Assembly: GCF_000614545.1 (NCBI RefSeq)
Contig: NZ_BAKW01000003.1
Coordinates: forward strand, 1 to 64,000
DNA length: 64,000 bases
DNA from: Asaia platycodi JCM 25414
GTDB taxonomy: Bacteria > Pseudomonadota > Alphaproteobacteria > Acetobacterales > Acetobacteraceae
Direction of reading: 5' to 3'
The notes under the pieces are model-generated. The model did not search any database, was not told the DNA's origin, and worked only from the letters and a program-made list of their open reading frames with translations. Shown in pieces: positions 20,418 through 33,662 of the stretch (its first letter is position 1; each line of letters opens with the position of its first letter). The position numbers and the translations under genes are program-made.

Positions 20418-20783
20418 ATGACCACGCTTCTGCTCGTTCTCAATTTCTTCGTGACCATTGCTCTTATCGGCGTCATCCTCATCCAGCGGAGTGAAGGTGG
20501 TGGCCTTGGCATTGGCAGCAGCCAGGGAATGGGCTCTTTCATGACCGGCCGCGGCACGGCCAACCTGCTGACACGCACAACCGCTGTTCTGGCTGGCGTA
20601 TTCATGGTGCTCTGCCTGCTTCTCGCCGTCCTCAACCGCGGGGCATCCTCCAATACCGGCAGCGACATTCTGGCTCAGCCTGCCCCGGCAGCCACCACCC
20701 CCGCCGCCTCGGTAACTCCTGCCGCACCAACGTCTTCCACCACCACTCCGGCTCCTGCCCCGGCTGTGCCGTCGAAGCAGTAA
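20418..20783 (+). CDS. secG: SecG protein translocase subunit
   Basis: Small inner-membrane subunit of the SecYEG channel. The 121-residue product has two predicted spans (about residues 2-22 and 50-74) separated by the conserved loop LIQRSEGGGLGIGSSQGMGSF, the hallmark of SecG. The C-terminal third is a low-complexity Ala/Pro/Thr tail, often seen in alphaproteobacterial SecG. It lies 34 bases after tpiA. A strong hairpin follows before pyrG. Confidence 0.93.
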   Translation: MTTLLLVLNFFVTIALIGVILIQRSEGGGLGIGSSQGMGSFMTGRGTANLLTRTTAVLAGVFMVLCLLLAVLNRGASSNTGSDILAQPAPAATTPAASVTPAAPTSSTTTPAPAPAVPSKQ

Positions 20784-20804
20784 GGCAACAGGACGTAAAA
20801 TTTC

Positions 20805-20829
20805 TGCCGTCAGAAGCGTTCTGACGGCA
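20805..20829 (+). terminator. Hairpin between secG and pyrG
   Basis: TGCCGTCAGAA and TTCTGACGGCA form a perfect 11-base-pair stem with a GCG loop, followed by the T-rich TTCTTCTCGTT. It lies 21 bases past the secG stop. It is most likely a terminator separating tpiA-secG from pyrG-kdsA, although a leader structure acting on pyrG is possible. Confidence 0.65.
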
Positions 20830-20875
20830 TTCTTCTCGTTCCCTCTGAACGCGATCCAATGTAGGAGAGCCTTCC

Positions 20876-23318
<2,443 letters not shown>

Positions 23319-23329
<11 letters not shown>

Positions 23330-23779
23330 ACGACATGTCTATTCGGTCGAGACCGAATGGACAGGCAATCACGGCCTCGGAACGCAGTCCTGGCATGTCT
23401 ATGGCCGCAATCATGTCATTGCTGCCGAGGGCAAGCCCGTGATCCATGGCTCTGCAGATCCGAGCTTTCACGGCGACCCGACAGGCTGGAATCCTGGCGA
23501 GCTTCTGCTCGCCTCGCTGAGTGCCTGCCACAAGCTCTGGTATCTGGGGCTCTGTGCAGGGGCCGGTATCGTCGTCACTGCCTATCGCGATTCAGCCGAG
23601 GCCGTGATGATGGAAAACCCGCAGGGCGATGGCGAGTTCGAGAGCGCTATTCTGCGACCGGTTATCACCCTCGCCAGCGGCAGTTCGATCGCCCGCGCAC
23701 AGGCCCTTCACGATCAGGCCCATGCGCATTGCTTCATTTCACGCTCGGTGAATTTTCCGGTTATCTGCGAACCGGTGTT

Positions 23780-23792
<13 letters not shown>
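23319..23792 (+). CDS. OsmC/Ohr-family peroxidase-like protein
   Basis: A 157-residue member of the OsmC/Ohr thiol peroxidase superfamily, which reduces organic hydroperoxides. Both redox cysteines are in family positions: [12 protein letters not shown] near residue 71 and the signature [15 protein letters not shown] near residue 142. The N-terminal half has the typical [10 protein letters not shown]. The ATG at 23319 lies inside the end of kdsA (11-base overlap, different frame), so translation may be coupled. The C-terminus overlaps the last codons of the convergent DUF3429 gene. It is nearer to the YhfA/OsmC branch than to Ohr, so the substrate is unclear. Confidence 0.85.
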
Positions 23793-25649
<1,857 letters not shown>

Positions 25650-25655
25650 TTTGAC

Positions 25656-25685
25656 GAGGAGGGAGCGTTTTTTGCTCCTTCCCTC
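25656..25685 (+). terminator. Hairpin after eno
   Basis: GAGGAGGGAGC pairs with GCTCCTTCCCTC (one bulge, one G-T pair) around a TTTTTT loop, six bases past the eno stop. There is no T run after the stem, so termination may be partial and allow read-through into ftsB. Confidence 0.5.
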
Positions 25686-25761
25686 AAATGCGCGATTGTA
25701 AGCAGTGCTGCCGTACGGGTAAGATTACCCCCATCAGCCCGCTTGCTACCCTGGAGTTTCC

Positions 25762-26091
25762 GTGCAGATCGTTCGTGCCATCCGCCGCGTCGTGCGTGCC
25801 GTCGTTCCCCCTGCCCTGTTTCTCGGGCTGACGGCCTATTTCGGATGGAATGCTCTTCAGGGTGATCATGGGCTCAAAGCCTATCACCAGCAGCTCAAGC
25901 TCATGGATCAGGCCGTTCAGGCTCAGAAAGATGCCGATGACGAGCAGGCCGTCTGGAAACGGCGGATCACCAGCCTCAACGAGCGCGCGCTTGATGCCGA
26001 TATGCTCGATGAGCGCTCACGGGCGATGCTAAATCTAGCGCGCAGCGGCGATACGGTCATTCCGTATGGGCCGCATGAAAAGCTCTACTAA
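25762..26091 (+). CDS. ftsB: FtsB/DivIC-type septum formation protein
   Basis: A 109-residue bitopic membrane protein of the FtsB/DivIC family that links FtsQ and FtsL in the divisome. The N-terminus is short and basic (MQIVRAIRRVVRAVV), followed by a span (about residues 15-32, PPALFLGLTAYFGWNAL) and a periplasmic coiled coil (YHQQLKLMDQAVQAQKDADD). It ends with the family's DMLDERSRAMLNLARSGDTVI. The start is GTG with GGAG six bases upstream. The position after eno supports the assignment. In many alphaproteobacteria the next gene is pdhA, but here the PDH operon lies elsewhere in the window. Confidence 0.82.
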   Translation: MQIVRAIRRVVRAVVPPALFLGLTAYFGWNALQGDHGLKAYHQQLKLMDQAVQAQKDADDEQAVWKRRITSLNERALDADMLDERSRAMLNLARSGDTVIPYGPHEKLY

Positions 26092-26168
26092 GAGGGTTAC
26101 CCGCTTCTTCACATCATGACGCAGCAAGCTCTGAGTGGCACCCCGCTTCGACCCTTGGATTCAGACAT

Positions 26169-26198
26169 AAAAAAAGCGGCCTTCTCAGGCCGCTTTTT
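26169..26198 (-). terminator. Bidirectional terminator (rpmG / ftsB)
   Basis: AGCGGCCT and AGGCCGCT form a perfect stem with a TCTC loop, flanked by A runs on one side and T runs on the other. It can end the rpmG transcript on the minus strand and any ftsB read-through on the plus strand. Confidence 0.85.
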
Positions 26199-26217
26199 CT
26201 GTTGGTGAGACCCGATC

Positions 26218-26385
26218 TTACTTGATCTTGGCTTCACGGAACGCAACGTGCTTGCGAACGACTGGGTCGTACTTGCGCACTTCCATCTTGCCGGTCGCCG
26301 AGCGGGCGTTCTTCTTCGTGACATAAAAATATCCGGTCTCTGCGGTCGAAACGAGACGGATCTGGATGACGTTGCTCTTTGCCAT
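26218..26385 (-). CDS. rpmG: 50S ribosomal protein L33
   Basis: A 55-residue ribosomal protein read directly from the minus strand: it starts [20 protein letters not shown], continues [21 protein letters not shown] and ends FREAKIK. It lacks the zinc-binding cysteines, so it is the C-minus (zinc-independent) form. The length is exactly that of the family. It is a single-gene unit with a strong terminator 20 bases downstream and lies divergent from lexA. Confidence 0.96.
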
Positions 26386-26548
26386 GTGGTCCTCGCAAAC
26401 TGATCTGTCGCTGCGCGCGACATGAACGGCAGCGTTTTCAAGCTGGGGGCTTAAATGCGTGGATTACGCGCGCAGGTCAAGTGTTTCCCGTAAAACGGTG
26501 GATTAATTTTGATGTTCCGGGGAAAAAATCTTGAAGAGATCGAAGCGA

Positions 26549-26563
26549 GAACTTAATAAGAAC
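26549..26563 (+). promoter_or_regulatory. LexA (SOS) box upstream of lexA
   Basis: GAACTTAATAAGAAC is a perfect GAAC-N7-GAAC, the complement of the alphaproteobacterial SOS consensus GTTC-N7-GTTC. It ends 58 bases before the lexA start, as expected for autorepression. The spacer is all A/T. Confidence 0.85.
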
Positions 26564-26621
26564 ATAGTGATTCCGGGCTGACGCGGTTACAGACTACCCC
26601 GGCCCTGGAGAGAGGAACCCC

Positions 26622-27338
26622 ATGCTCACGCGCAAGCAACATCAGCTCCTGCTTTTTATCGACTCCTATCTGAAGCGGACCGGGTTTTCTCCCTCTTTCG
26701 ACGAAATGAAGGAAGCGCTCGATCTGCGCTCGAAATCGGGAATCCATCGTCTGATCTCAGCTCTTGAGGAGCGAGGCTTCCTTCGCCGCCACCATCACCG
26801 CGCCCGTGCGCTAGAGATCGTACGCCTGCCAGTCACCGAGGCGAGCACCACGCCGATCATCCAGCCTCCAGCATCTGACAGCGGCGGCTTTCCCCGCCTC
26901 GCCCATAGTCAGGAACGGACAGCGCCTTCTTCCGTCGACACCATGCAGACTGCCGTCGTCGGCGTGCCGCTCTATGGGCGCATTGCCGCAGGCCTGCCTA
27001 TCGAGGCCTTTCGCGATTCCGGTGAGCAGATCGACATCCCGGCTGGTCAATTGACCAACGGGCAGCACTACGCCCTGCATGTCTCCGGGGATTCCATGAT
27101 TGAAGCGGGAATTCTGGATGGAGACACCGTGATTATCCGTCAGGGTGAGACTGCAGAAAACGGCCAGATTGTCGTGGCGCTGGTGGATGATCAGGAAGTC
27201 ACACTCAAGCGTCTGCGTCAAAAGGGCAAGTCGATCGCACTCGAACCGGCCAACGCCAGCTACGAGACACAGATCTTTCCTCTAAACCGCGTGCGCATCC
27301 AGGGCGTCCTTATCGGACTCTACCGTCAGTATAATTGA
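26622..27338 (+). CDS. lexA: LexA repressor
   Basis: SOS-response repressor of 238 residues. The N-terminal winged helix begins [26 protein letters not shown] and has the recognition segment [19 protein letters not shown] linker of about 50 residues leads to the self-cleaving peptidase domain: the Ala-Gly scissile site in [12 protein letters not shown], the catalytic serine in [15 protein letters not shown], and the catalytic lysine in EVTLKRL. The length and long linker are typical of alphaproteobacterial LexA. A matching box lies upstream. The uvrC gene nearby shows no such box in its 300-base leader. Confidence 0.95.
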   Translation: MLTRKQHQLLLFIDSYLKRTGFSPSFDEMKEALDLRSKSGIHRLISALEERGFLRRHHHRARALEIVRLPVTEASTTPIIQPPASDSGGFPRLAHSQERTAPSSVDTMQTAVVGVPLYGRIAAGLPIEAFRDSGEQIDIPAGQLTNGQHYALHVSGDSMIEAGILDGDTVIIRQGETAENGQIVVALVDDQEVTLKRLRQKGKSIALEPANASYETQIFPLNRVRIQGVLIGLYRQYN

Positions 27339-27373
27339 GCGCTGCAGGACATACGGAGCTGAAATAATCGTCT

Positions 27374-27392
27374 CCGGCATCTATCCTGCCGG
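27374..27392. terminator. Hairpin between convergent lexA and mocR-like gene
   Basis: CCGGCA and TGCCGG form a 6-base-pair stem with a 7-base loop midway between two convergent genes. There is no T tract, so its action as a terminator is only suggested by position. Confidence 0.35.
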
Positions 27393-27406
27393 TGCATCCC
27401 GTCCCA

Positions 27407-28813
27407 TCAGGCTGCCAGGTGACCAATCAACCGATGTTCCGTCATCTGGGCGACGTTGAACCGCATGAAGCTCGTTGCCGCGCCTGACACGCTGAAGACA
27501 GCTCCGGGCGCCAGCACGAGTCCCTCTTTCAGAGCCCTGCGCGCCAGATCCGTAACGTCACAGTCTTCAGGCATTTTACACCACAGGCTGAACCCGCCTT
27601 CAGGCATGACAACCGGTGTGATTCCGATCGACGCCAGCTGTGCGGCCCCTTCCCTGCGCGCCTTGGCCAGCCGTCGATGTAGTGCTTCCATATGGCGCCG
27701 ATAGGAACCGCCTGTCAGAACCTGCCTTACGATCTCGGCAGCGACCGGGCTCACTCCGGCGAACCCGGTCGCAATCTGCAATTCCCCGAGCCGCTCGATA
27801 ATCTCGGGGCAAGCGGCCACATAGCCACAGCGCAGTGACGCCGAGAGTGTCTTGGAAAAAGAGCCGATCCGTATCACACGCGCCAACCCGTCGAGCGGCG
27901 CAAGACTTGCAAAGGGTCGCGGCGCGAAATCCGCGAAGATGTCGTCTTCGATGATTGTCAGAGCATGTGCCTTGGCCAGAGAGAGCATCTCATGCGCTTT
28001 ACGCAGCGTGAGGGTGCTGCCTACCGGGTTCTGAAGACCCGAATTGGTGAGATAGACCCTTGGCGCTTCCTGTCGCAGCAGCGCGGCAAACGAGGCTAGA
28101 TCGGGACCATCCGCCTTGCACGGCACGCCCATGACCTTGACGCGATGCACGGCCAGAAGCGCACGAAAATTGAAATAGCAGGGATCGTCGACCAGAACCG
28201 TGTCGCCAGGGCTGAGAATGAGACGACAGACCAGATCGACCGCCTGCGTGCCGGAGCCTGTCAGAAGTATCTGCTCCGGCGTGACAAGCAGCTGATCCTC
28301 AGCCAGCGTCGCGCCAGTAATTGGCGTAGTGGCAAAGGCCCCTGGCCGATCCGTATCCGGTCAGCAGAACACCCTCATCCCTCGACACGACGCGAAGGGA
28401 TTGCCTGAGTGCAGTAAGAGGCATCCAGGATTCCGGCAGCCAGCCACATCCCGGTTGCATGATAGCCGGTTCGGCTTCGAGCGCCTGACGAGAGACCCAG
28501 AACGGATCGACCGCGTGGTCGCGTCTCATCCCCGGCACAGGAGCTGGAGACATGCCACCAGAGACAAAATAGCCCGATCCGGGGCGCGCATGGACCGTCC
28601 CGTCAGCCACGAGGCGCTCATATGCCTCGGCTATGGTCGAGGGCGAGAAGCCATGCTGTTGAGCGAGACGCCGAATGGAGGCAGGCGCTCGCCTTTCCCC
28701 AGACTACCTGAAGCAATACGCATCCGCACAGCATCGATGACGGTCTCGGTCCGGGTCTTGTCGCGCATGATTACCCGCAAATTGTATGGATACTGAATGC
28801 CATACAGTTTCAT
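27407..28813 (-). CDS. MocR/GntR-family PLP-dependent regulator (frameshifted)
   Basis: A regulator combining a GntR winged helix with an aminotransferase fold-I domain. The N-terminal piece has TETVIDAVRMRIASGSLGKGERLP. After a break near 28650 (CCC read as CC) the helix-turn-helix continues through IAEAYERLVADG. A second disturbed stretch near 28300-28340 (two more lost bases) separates it from the aminotransferase part with NPVGSTLTLRK, IIEDDIFADF and the PLP lysine in IGSFSKTLSASLRCGYV. Repaired length is about 469 residues, normal for MocR. The start may instead be the ATG at 28768. It is divergent from a DMT transporter, its likely target. Confidence 0.85.
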
Positions 28814-28831
28814 GCAACTGTACTGAACTGT
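28784..28831. promoter_or_regulatory. Candidate MocR operator
   Basis: The MocR-DMT divergent region carries an inverted pair GTATGG/CCATAC (28784-28805). It also carries three copies of the hexamer AACTGT: one inverted at 28804-28809 and two direct at 28816-28821 and 28826-28831, exactly ten bases apart. MocR proteins such as PdxR and GabR are known to bind closely spaced direct repeats between divergent genes, so this is a plausible operator. That is inference from pattern and position. Confidence 0.5.
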
Positions 28832-28916
28832 CCATGGTCTCCTTGGTCCGACGAGAAGACACTGACCGTTCAGATCAAGACGCCGAGCGTCTCATGAGCA
28901 AGGACGGAGATCATCA

Positions 28917-29773
28917 ATGAAGCAATCGAGCGGCTATGTCAGCGGCATGATCGGCATAGCCATCTTCAGTGGCTCCCTTCCGGCAACAAGACTTGCAGAA
29001 ACAGGCTTCTCGCCCCTTTTTCTGACCGCGGCACGGGCCGCGCTGGCCGCTCTGCTCGGCATCGCTTTACTGTCCGTATTCCGACAAAAACGGCCACAAC
29101 GCAGCACGCTACTGCCTCTCACGGTTGTCGCCCTCGGGGTTGTCATCGGCTATCCGTTGCTCTCTGCCTGTGCGTTGCAGCATATCGATGCGGTCAGATC
29201 TGCCATGTGGACCGGCTTTTGCCTCTGAGCACGGCGCTGTTTGCCGTGCTGCGCAACGGCGAGCATCCCTCAATTCGCTTCTGGATTTTCTCTCTTTGCG
29301 GCGCTGCTGCCGTACTCTTCTACGCGCTGACCCAGACCCATGGCGGGTCTCTCGCCGGGGACGGGCTGATGCTGGCTGCGATACTGGTTTGCGGCCTCGG
29401 CTATGCCGAAGGCGCCTCACTGTCGCGAAATCTGGGTGGGTGGCAGGTAATTTCCTGGGCGTTGATTCTGGCCCTGCCTCTCATGGCGGTGCTGGCCGTC
29501 GCCTGTCATCCCGCAACCTGGGAACAGATCACCCTATCGGCGTGGGGGTCACTGCTTTATGTCGCCTTCTTCAGCATGATGCTGGGTTTTGTGTTCTGGT
29601 ATCACGGTCTGGCGAAGGGCGGCATCGCCCGTATCGGTCAATTGCAGCTTTTGCAGCCCTTCGGTGGCCTGGCGCTGTCAGCTCTGATCCTGCACGAGGC
29701 GATCCCGCCACTACTCGTCGGCATTACCTGCCTTGTTCTGCTTTGCGTCTTGGGCGCGAGACGCGCCGCTTGA
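28917..29773 (+). CDS. EamA/DMT-superfamily transporter (frameshifted)
   Basis: A ten-span drug/metabolite transporter with two EamA repeats. The first piece starts MKQSSGYVSGMIGIAIFSGSLPATR and breaks near 29215 at AMWTGF. Adding one T to the T run restores LPLSTALFAVLRNGEHPS and a 285-residue protein. The second repeat ends with IARIGQLQLLQPFGGLALSALIL, a conserved EamA motif. The substrate is unknown; export of amino acids or related metabolites is usual. It is divergent from a MocR regulator, a common pairing where the regulator controls the exporter. Confidence 0.85.
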
Positions 29774-29814
29774 AGGAAGTGCGATTCATGGACAGAACCA
29801 CCTCTTACATGACT

Positions 29815-30370
29815 TCAATGGACCGTAGGCTTGTCCTTGGTGACACGCACCGTCCCGTCTGGGTCGATCTGCGTGCTGGTGCCGTCGCCATTAGGGATGA
29901 CAATCGTCCCGCTACGGCTCGGCGAAATATATTTATGCGCGTTATCTTCGACAGAGGACGACAGCGACGGGCGCGTCGCGCCACGTACGCCGTTGACCAC
30001 ACCGTCATGCTCACCGATCGCGAGCGATCCACCGTCGCCAAGCTGGGTCCCGCTGGCGTCGAGCCCTTTGGTCATAGAGCCGAAATAGCTGTTTGTATCT
30101 GACATCGCATCGCGCAACCCGTTGGGTGACGCCTCGACGTCGCGCAGTCGGCAAAGGTTGCGGCGCTCCCGGCCAGATATTGCCGCTCTCCGGCAGGATC
30201 GGCATGGCGAGGTAAGCGTGCCCCTTAACCTTCTCCAGATTCTCCGACTGGCCATCAGGCATATTCGGATTAGCTCCTGGAAGGGTCGCCATATCCTGAA
30301 TAGATTTCCCAAAACCGGAACAGCCACTCAAAAAGAGAGGAATCGCTAAAAGAGCGGCCTTTCGCATCAT
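29815..30370 (-). CDS. Acetobacteraceae-type lipoprotein (frameshifted)
   Basis: No named family recognised. The N-terminus MMRKAALLAIPLFLSGCSGFG is a type II signal peptide with lipobox LSGC. The mature part reads LEKVKGHAYLAMPILPESGN and then WPGAPQPLPT. Near 30140 two bases seem missing (a CT unit). Repair continues as LRDVEASPNGLRDAMSDTN and then through GTQLGDGGSLAIGEHDGVVNG to a C-terminal strand-rich segment, GTIVIPNGDGTSTQIDPDG. Repaired length is about 185 residues. The second half alone would have no signal peptide, so one interrupted gene is the better reading. A surface lipoprotein of unknown role. Confidence 0.65.
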
Positions 30371-30754
30371 TTACTCCAGAGATGTCAGCCCTGCTCTTTT
30401 AAGCGTTAAGATCGCCCAAGGCCAGATACAGAAGATGTATAGGCTGGAATACTTGACCAATCGGCCCTTAAGCGTCGAAATTCGTGTCCTCTGCACTATC
30501 GCTTCCACTGCAGATCGAAGACCAGAATACGCGATGCGTGAGTGCGCCCGAGCGAAATGAAGGTGATCGGTACCCGTTGCAGGAGATGGTTCTCCTTTGA
30601 CGTTCCGCCTTTCGAACGCGCATCGCCTTCGAAGGGCAGACCTGAAGTTATGTTCCATTCGTTCCCGCAGAAGCAGCGCCAGCGGATAGCAAGGCCCCTC
30701 TATCAACAGGAATAACCTAATTCTCTCAATACCCCGAGCGCTGGACTCGAGTTA
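30371..30754. other. Intergenic region, nothing recognised
   Basis: 384 bases between the lipoprotein and pgsA genes. A minus-strand frame of 111 codons is open across most of it, but its product (rich in Arg and Leu) has no domain, no ribosome site and no sensible start. I found no tRNA or known structured RNA. It may contain the lipoprotein promoter. Confidence 0.3.
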
Positions 30755-31360
30755 TCAGTGACCAATTTTCGCAGAAGATCCGTCTGGACGGTTGGCCAAC
30801 ATCCGCGACAACCCTGTCACGAGATAGCCCCAGCCGCTCATCACCGTGGGGATGACCGAGAACCAGAGCAGCACCGCGCCAAGCGTGGAAAATGAAATGG
30901 CGCCAAGCCCGATCATGCGCGGCATGGCGTCACCGGCAAGCAGACAACCGATCGCCACCATCTGGATACCGGTCTTCCATTTAGCCAGACGCGTCGAAGG
31001 GAGCGTTGCGCGCTGGCTTGCCATGAACTCGCGCAGGCCACTGACCATGATCTCACGGATCAAAATGATAATCGCCGCGAAAAGTGCACCATCGACCAAC
31101 CGGCCATAGCCTGCCAATGCCATCAGCAGTGCCCCGACGAGCAGCTTGTCGGCAATAGGGTCCATCATCCGTCCCAGTTCAGATCCCTGCTTCCAGCGCC
31201 GGGCCAGCATACCATCGAGATAATCCGTGATGCAGGCCGCGATATAGACGATGCATGCCAGACCATCCGTCACCGGGCTGGCAAACGCGATCAGCACGAT
31301 CAGCACCGGTATCGAAGCGATACGCAGCAGGGTCAGGATGTTGGGCAGGTCTGTCAGCAT
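30755..31360 (-). CDS. pgsA: Phosphatidylglycerophosphate synthase
   Basis: CDP-diacylglycerol-glycerol-3-phosphate 3-phosphatidyltransferase, committing CDP-DAG to phosphatidylglycerol and cardiolipin. The 201-residue membrane protein begins MLTDLPNILTLLRIASIPV and carries the CDP-alcohol phosphotransferase motif with its acidic residues spaced as in the family (DYLDGMLARR, then G, then MMDPIADKL). REIMVSGLREFMA is the PgsA-specific segment. AGGAA lies upstream of the ATG. It follows uvrC by 112 bases; a uvrC-pgsA order is common in Proteobacteria. Confidence 0.95.
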   Translation of the reverse strand: MLTDLPNILTLLRIASIPVLIVLIAFASPVTDGLACIVYIAACITDYLDGMLARRWKQGSELGRMMDPIADKLLVGALLMALAGYGRLVDGALFAAIIILIREIMVSGLREFMASQRATLPSTRLAKWKTGIQMVAIGCLLAGDAMPRMIGLGAISFSTLGAVLLWFSVIPTVMSGWGYLVTGLSRMLANRPDGSSAKIGH

Positions 31361-31373
31361 TAATCGTTCCTGA

Positions 31374-31397
31374 AGCCGCCGGGGGAGCCGCCGGGGG
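31374..31397. repeat. 12-bp tandem duplication in pgsA leader
   Basis: AGCCGCCGGGGG is present twice in direct succession between uvrC and pgsA. It is probably a small slippage duplication; no function is apparent. Confidence 0.6.
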
Positions 31398-31437
31398 CGT
31401 TACCGAACCTCAAAGTGGGAATCATCCCCCATGATAG

Positions 31438-31457
31438 GATGGTGTCACCCCACCATC
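31438..31457 (-). terminator. Hairpin after uvrC
   Basis: GATGGTG and CACCATC form a 7-base-pair stem around a 6-base loop, 15 bases past the uvrC stop on the minus strand. There is no T tract, so it may be a weak terminator or an mRNA end-protecting structure. Confidence 0.35.
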
Positions 31458-31472
31458 ATAGTCACTCCGACC

Positions 31473-33365
31473 TCATTGCGGATGAAAAAACGCATAAATC
31501 GTGCGTGCGATTTCCGAATTGATTCCGGCTACCGAAATCAGTTCCTCCTCGCTTGCGCCACGCACGCCACGCACCGAGCCGAAGCGGTTCAGCAGGGCGC
31601 GTTTCCTGACGGACCCGATACCGGGCACGCTGTCCAATTCGGAGGTCTTGATGGCCTTGCTACGCCCGGCCCGATGCGTCGTGATCGCAAACCGATGCGC
31701 TTCGTCGCGCAGCCTTTGCAGGTAATAGAGCACCGGGTCATTAGGCGGCAACTGGAACGGCGCCCGTCCCTCCTGAAAGAACCACTCGCGCCCGGCGTCA
31801 CGATCGGGCCCTTTGGCAATGGCCACAATCGGATGTCACGTACATTCAGCTCTTCCAGCACAGCCCTGACGGCATTGAACTGCCCGAGACCGCCATCAAT
31901 CAGCAACAGGTCGGGCCAGTCCTGCGGGCGTTCATCCGGCGCATCGGAATCGCGCCTGCCGAAGCGTCGCTCCATAACCTCGCGCATCATGCCAAAATCG
32001 TCGCCGGGCGTAACCGGGCCCTTGATGCTGAATTTGCGATAGGCGCGTTTGGTAAAACCTTCTGGTCCAGCGACTACCATGACGCCATAAGCGTGCTGCC
32101 CCATAATGTGCGAGTTGTCATAGATCTCGATGCGCGCCGGAGGGGCCTCAAGCCCGAAAACAGAGGCGACACCGTCAAGCAGCTTGCTGACCCCTGCGCT
32201 CTCCGCCAAGCGGCGCTCCAGCGCTTCTCGCGCGTTCGTTTCAGCATGACGCACCACGTCTCGCCGCTCGCCGCGTTGGGGTTGCAAAAGCTCGACCTTG
32301 CGCCCACGCCTGAGACTGAGCGCCTCCGAAACCAGATCGAGCTCAGCCGGGTCGCAATTGAGCAGGATCTGTGGCGGCGGCGGCTTGTCGTCATAGAACT
32401 GCAGGAGAAACGCGGTGAGGATATCGGCAGCCTGATCGTCATCCGCATGCTCGGGGAAAAACGCCCGGTTCCCGTTATTACGACTGTTGCGGATAAAGAA
32501 GACCTGAAGACACGTCTTTCCCGCCTGCTGCCACAACGCAATGATGTCGCATCGCCAATGGATGCCGGATTGATGATCCCCGATTCCTGCATGCTGGAAA
32601 AACCGCGTATGCGGTCACGTATCGCTGCCGCACGCTCGAATTCGAGTGCCTCGGAAGCCTTTTCCATTTCTTCGACAAGTGCCTGCTGCACGTCTGTGCT
32701 TTTGCCGGAGAGAAACTGCTTCGTCTCGTCCACCAGAGCGGCATACTCCCCCGGTGTCACACGATCGACGCAGGGTGCCGAGCAGCGACGGATCTGGAAA
32801 AGCAGGCAGGGGCGTGTACGCGTCGAAAGCACAGAATCGCTGCAGGAGCGCAGCAGGAAGCTCCGCTGGATCAGATTGAGAGTCTGGTTAACGGCCCATG
32901 CCGAGGCAAATGGTCCCCAATAAGTGGCGTCCTTGACTGGTCTGCCACGCTGTTTGGTGATCTGGGGAAAGTCATGCCCTTCCGTAAGCATGATCCAAGG
33001 ATAGGATTTATCGTCTCTAAGCAGGATGTTGAAGCGCGGCTTCATCTTCTTGATGTAATTCGCCTCGAGAAGCAGCGCCTCCGCTTCCGTGCGCGTCGTG
33101 ACGATCTCCATCGAACGCGTCAGGCTGACCATGCGGCGCAGGCGCTCAGGGAGCTGGTTCAGACGCAGGTAGGACGAAACGCGCTTCTTGAGGCTGAGGG
33201 CCTTGCGACATAGAGCACCTCCCCTTTGGCGCCGAGCATACGATAGACACCCGATGACAATGGTATGGTCCTGAGCGCCTCGCGGATCGCGTCTGCGCCC
33301 TCTTTGGGTACCTCTGGACCGGCAAGACCAGCAGCGCTTTCTCTCCCCTGCTCCGCGCCACTCAC
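31473..33365 (-). CDS. uvrC: Excinuclease ABC subunit C (three frame breaks)
   Basis: Dual-incision nuclease of nucleotide excision repair. Parts appear in order across frames. The N-terminal GIY-YIG domain has [20 protein letters not shown] and the [12 protein letters not shown] helix. It is followed by [20 protein letters not shown], a cysteine-rich [13 protein letters not shown], the UvrB-interacting UVR helix, the RNase-H-like domain with [20 protein letters not shown] and [10 protein letters not shown], and the C-terminal helix-hairpin-helix [19 protein letters not shown]. Single-base losses near 33206, 32545 and 31833 break it; repair gives about 631 residues. The start is uncertain: GTG at 33365 is chosen, but the frame is open upstream to a TTG at 33395. 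Confidence 0.9.
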
Positions 33366-33400
33366 GGCTGCAGGCCTGGCATGGACATGGCACAAACTTC

Positions 33401-33421
33401 ATCCACGGAACATGTGGATAA
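33401..33421. promoter_or_regulatory. Perfect DnaA box with inverted half-site
   Basis: TGTGGATAA at 33413-33421 is the exact complement of the DnaA consensus TTATCCACA. ATCCAC at 33401-33406 mirrors it, making an inverted pair with a 7-base spacer. A more A/T-rich stretch follows to about 33600. It sits in the 300-base gap between the dipeptidase gene and uvrC. One box does not make an origin; it may be chance or a DnaA-responsive site. Confidence 0.4.
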
Positions 33422-33662
33422 GTCTGTGGGGGATCGCGTGACAAATTGATGACGGGCGCAGTTTGGCGCGCTTTGCGACGCTTTGCCTATTTTTTGTGCA
33501 GTGAACGATAAGGCATTGAAAATTAACAATTTTGCCAATCCGTATGGAAGAAACAGCGTCAAGACCTTGGAATCACAGGGTGTCAATCCCGGAACTGGCC
33601 GGAAAGTGGACAAATTTTGCATCCCGTCACACAGAACGATCCTGTTTTGTTCGAAGTTCCGT

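Noticed and set aside
30371-30706. A 111-codon minus-strand frame before the lipoprotein gene
   Set aside because: No ribosome site, no domain, odd composition; more likely non-coding.
33362-33662. The long C-terminal extension of the dipeptidase in the uninterrupted frame
   Set aside because: After a single-base loss near 33798 this frame is out of register; the repaired frame gives the normal family ending at 33663.
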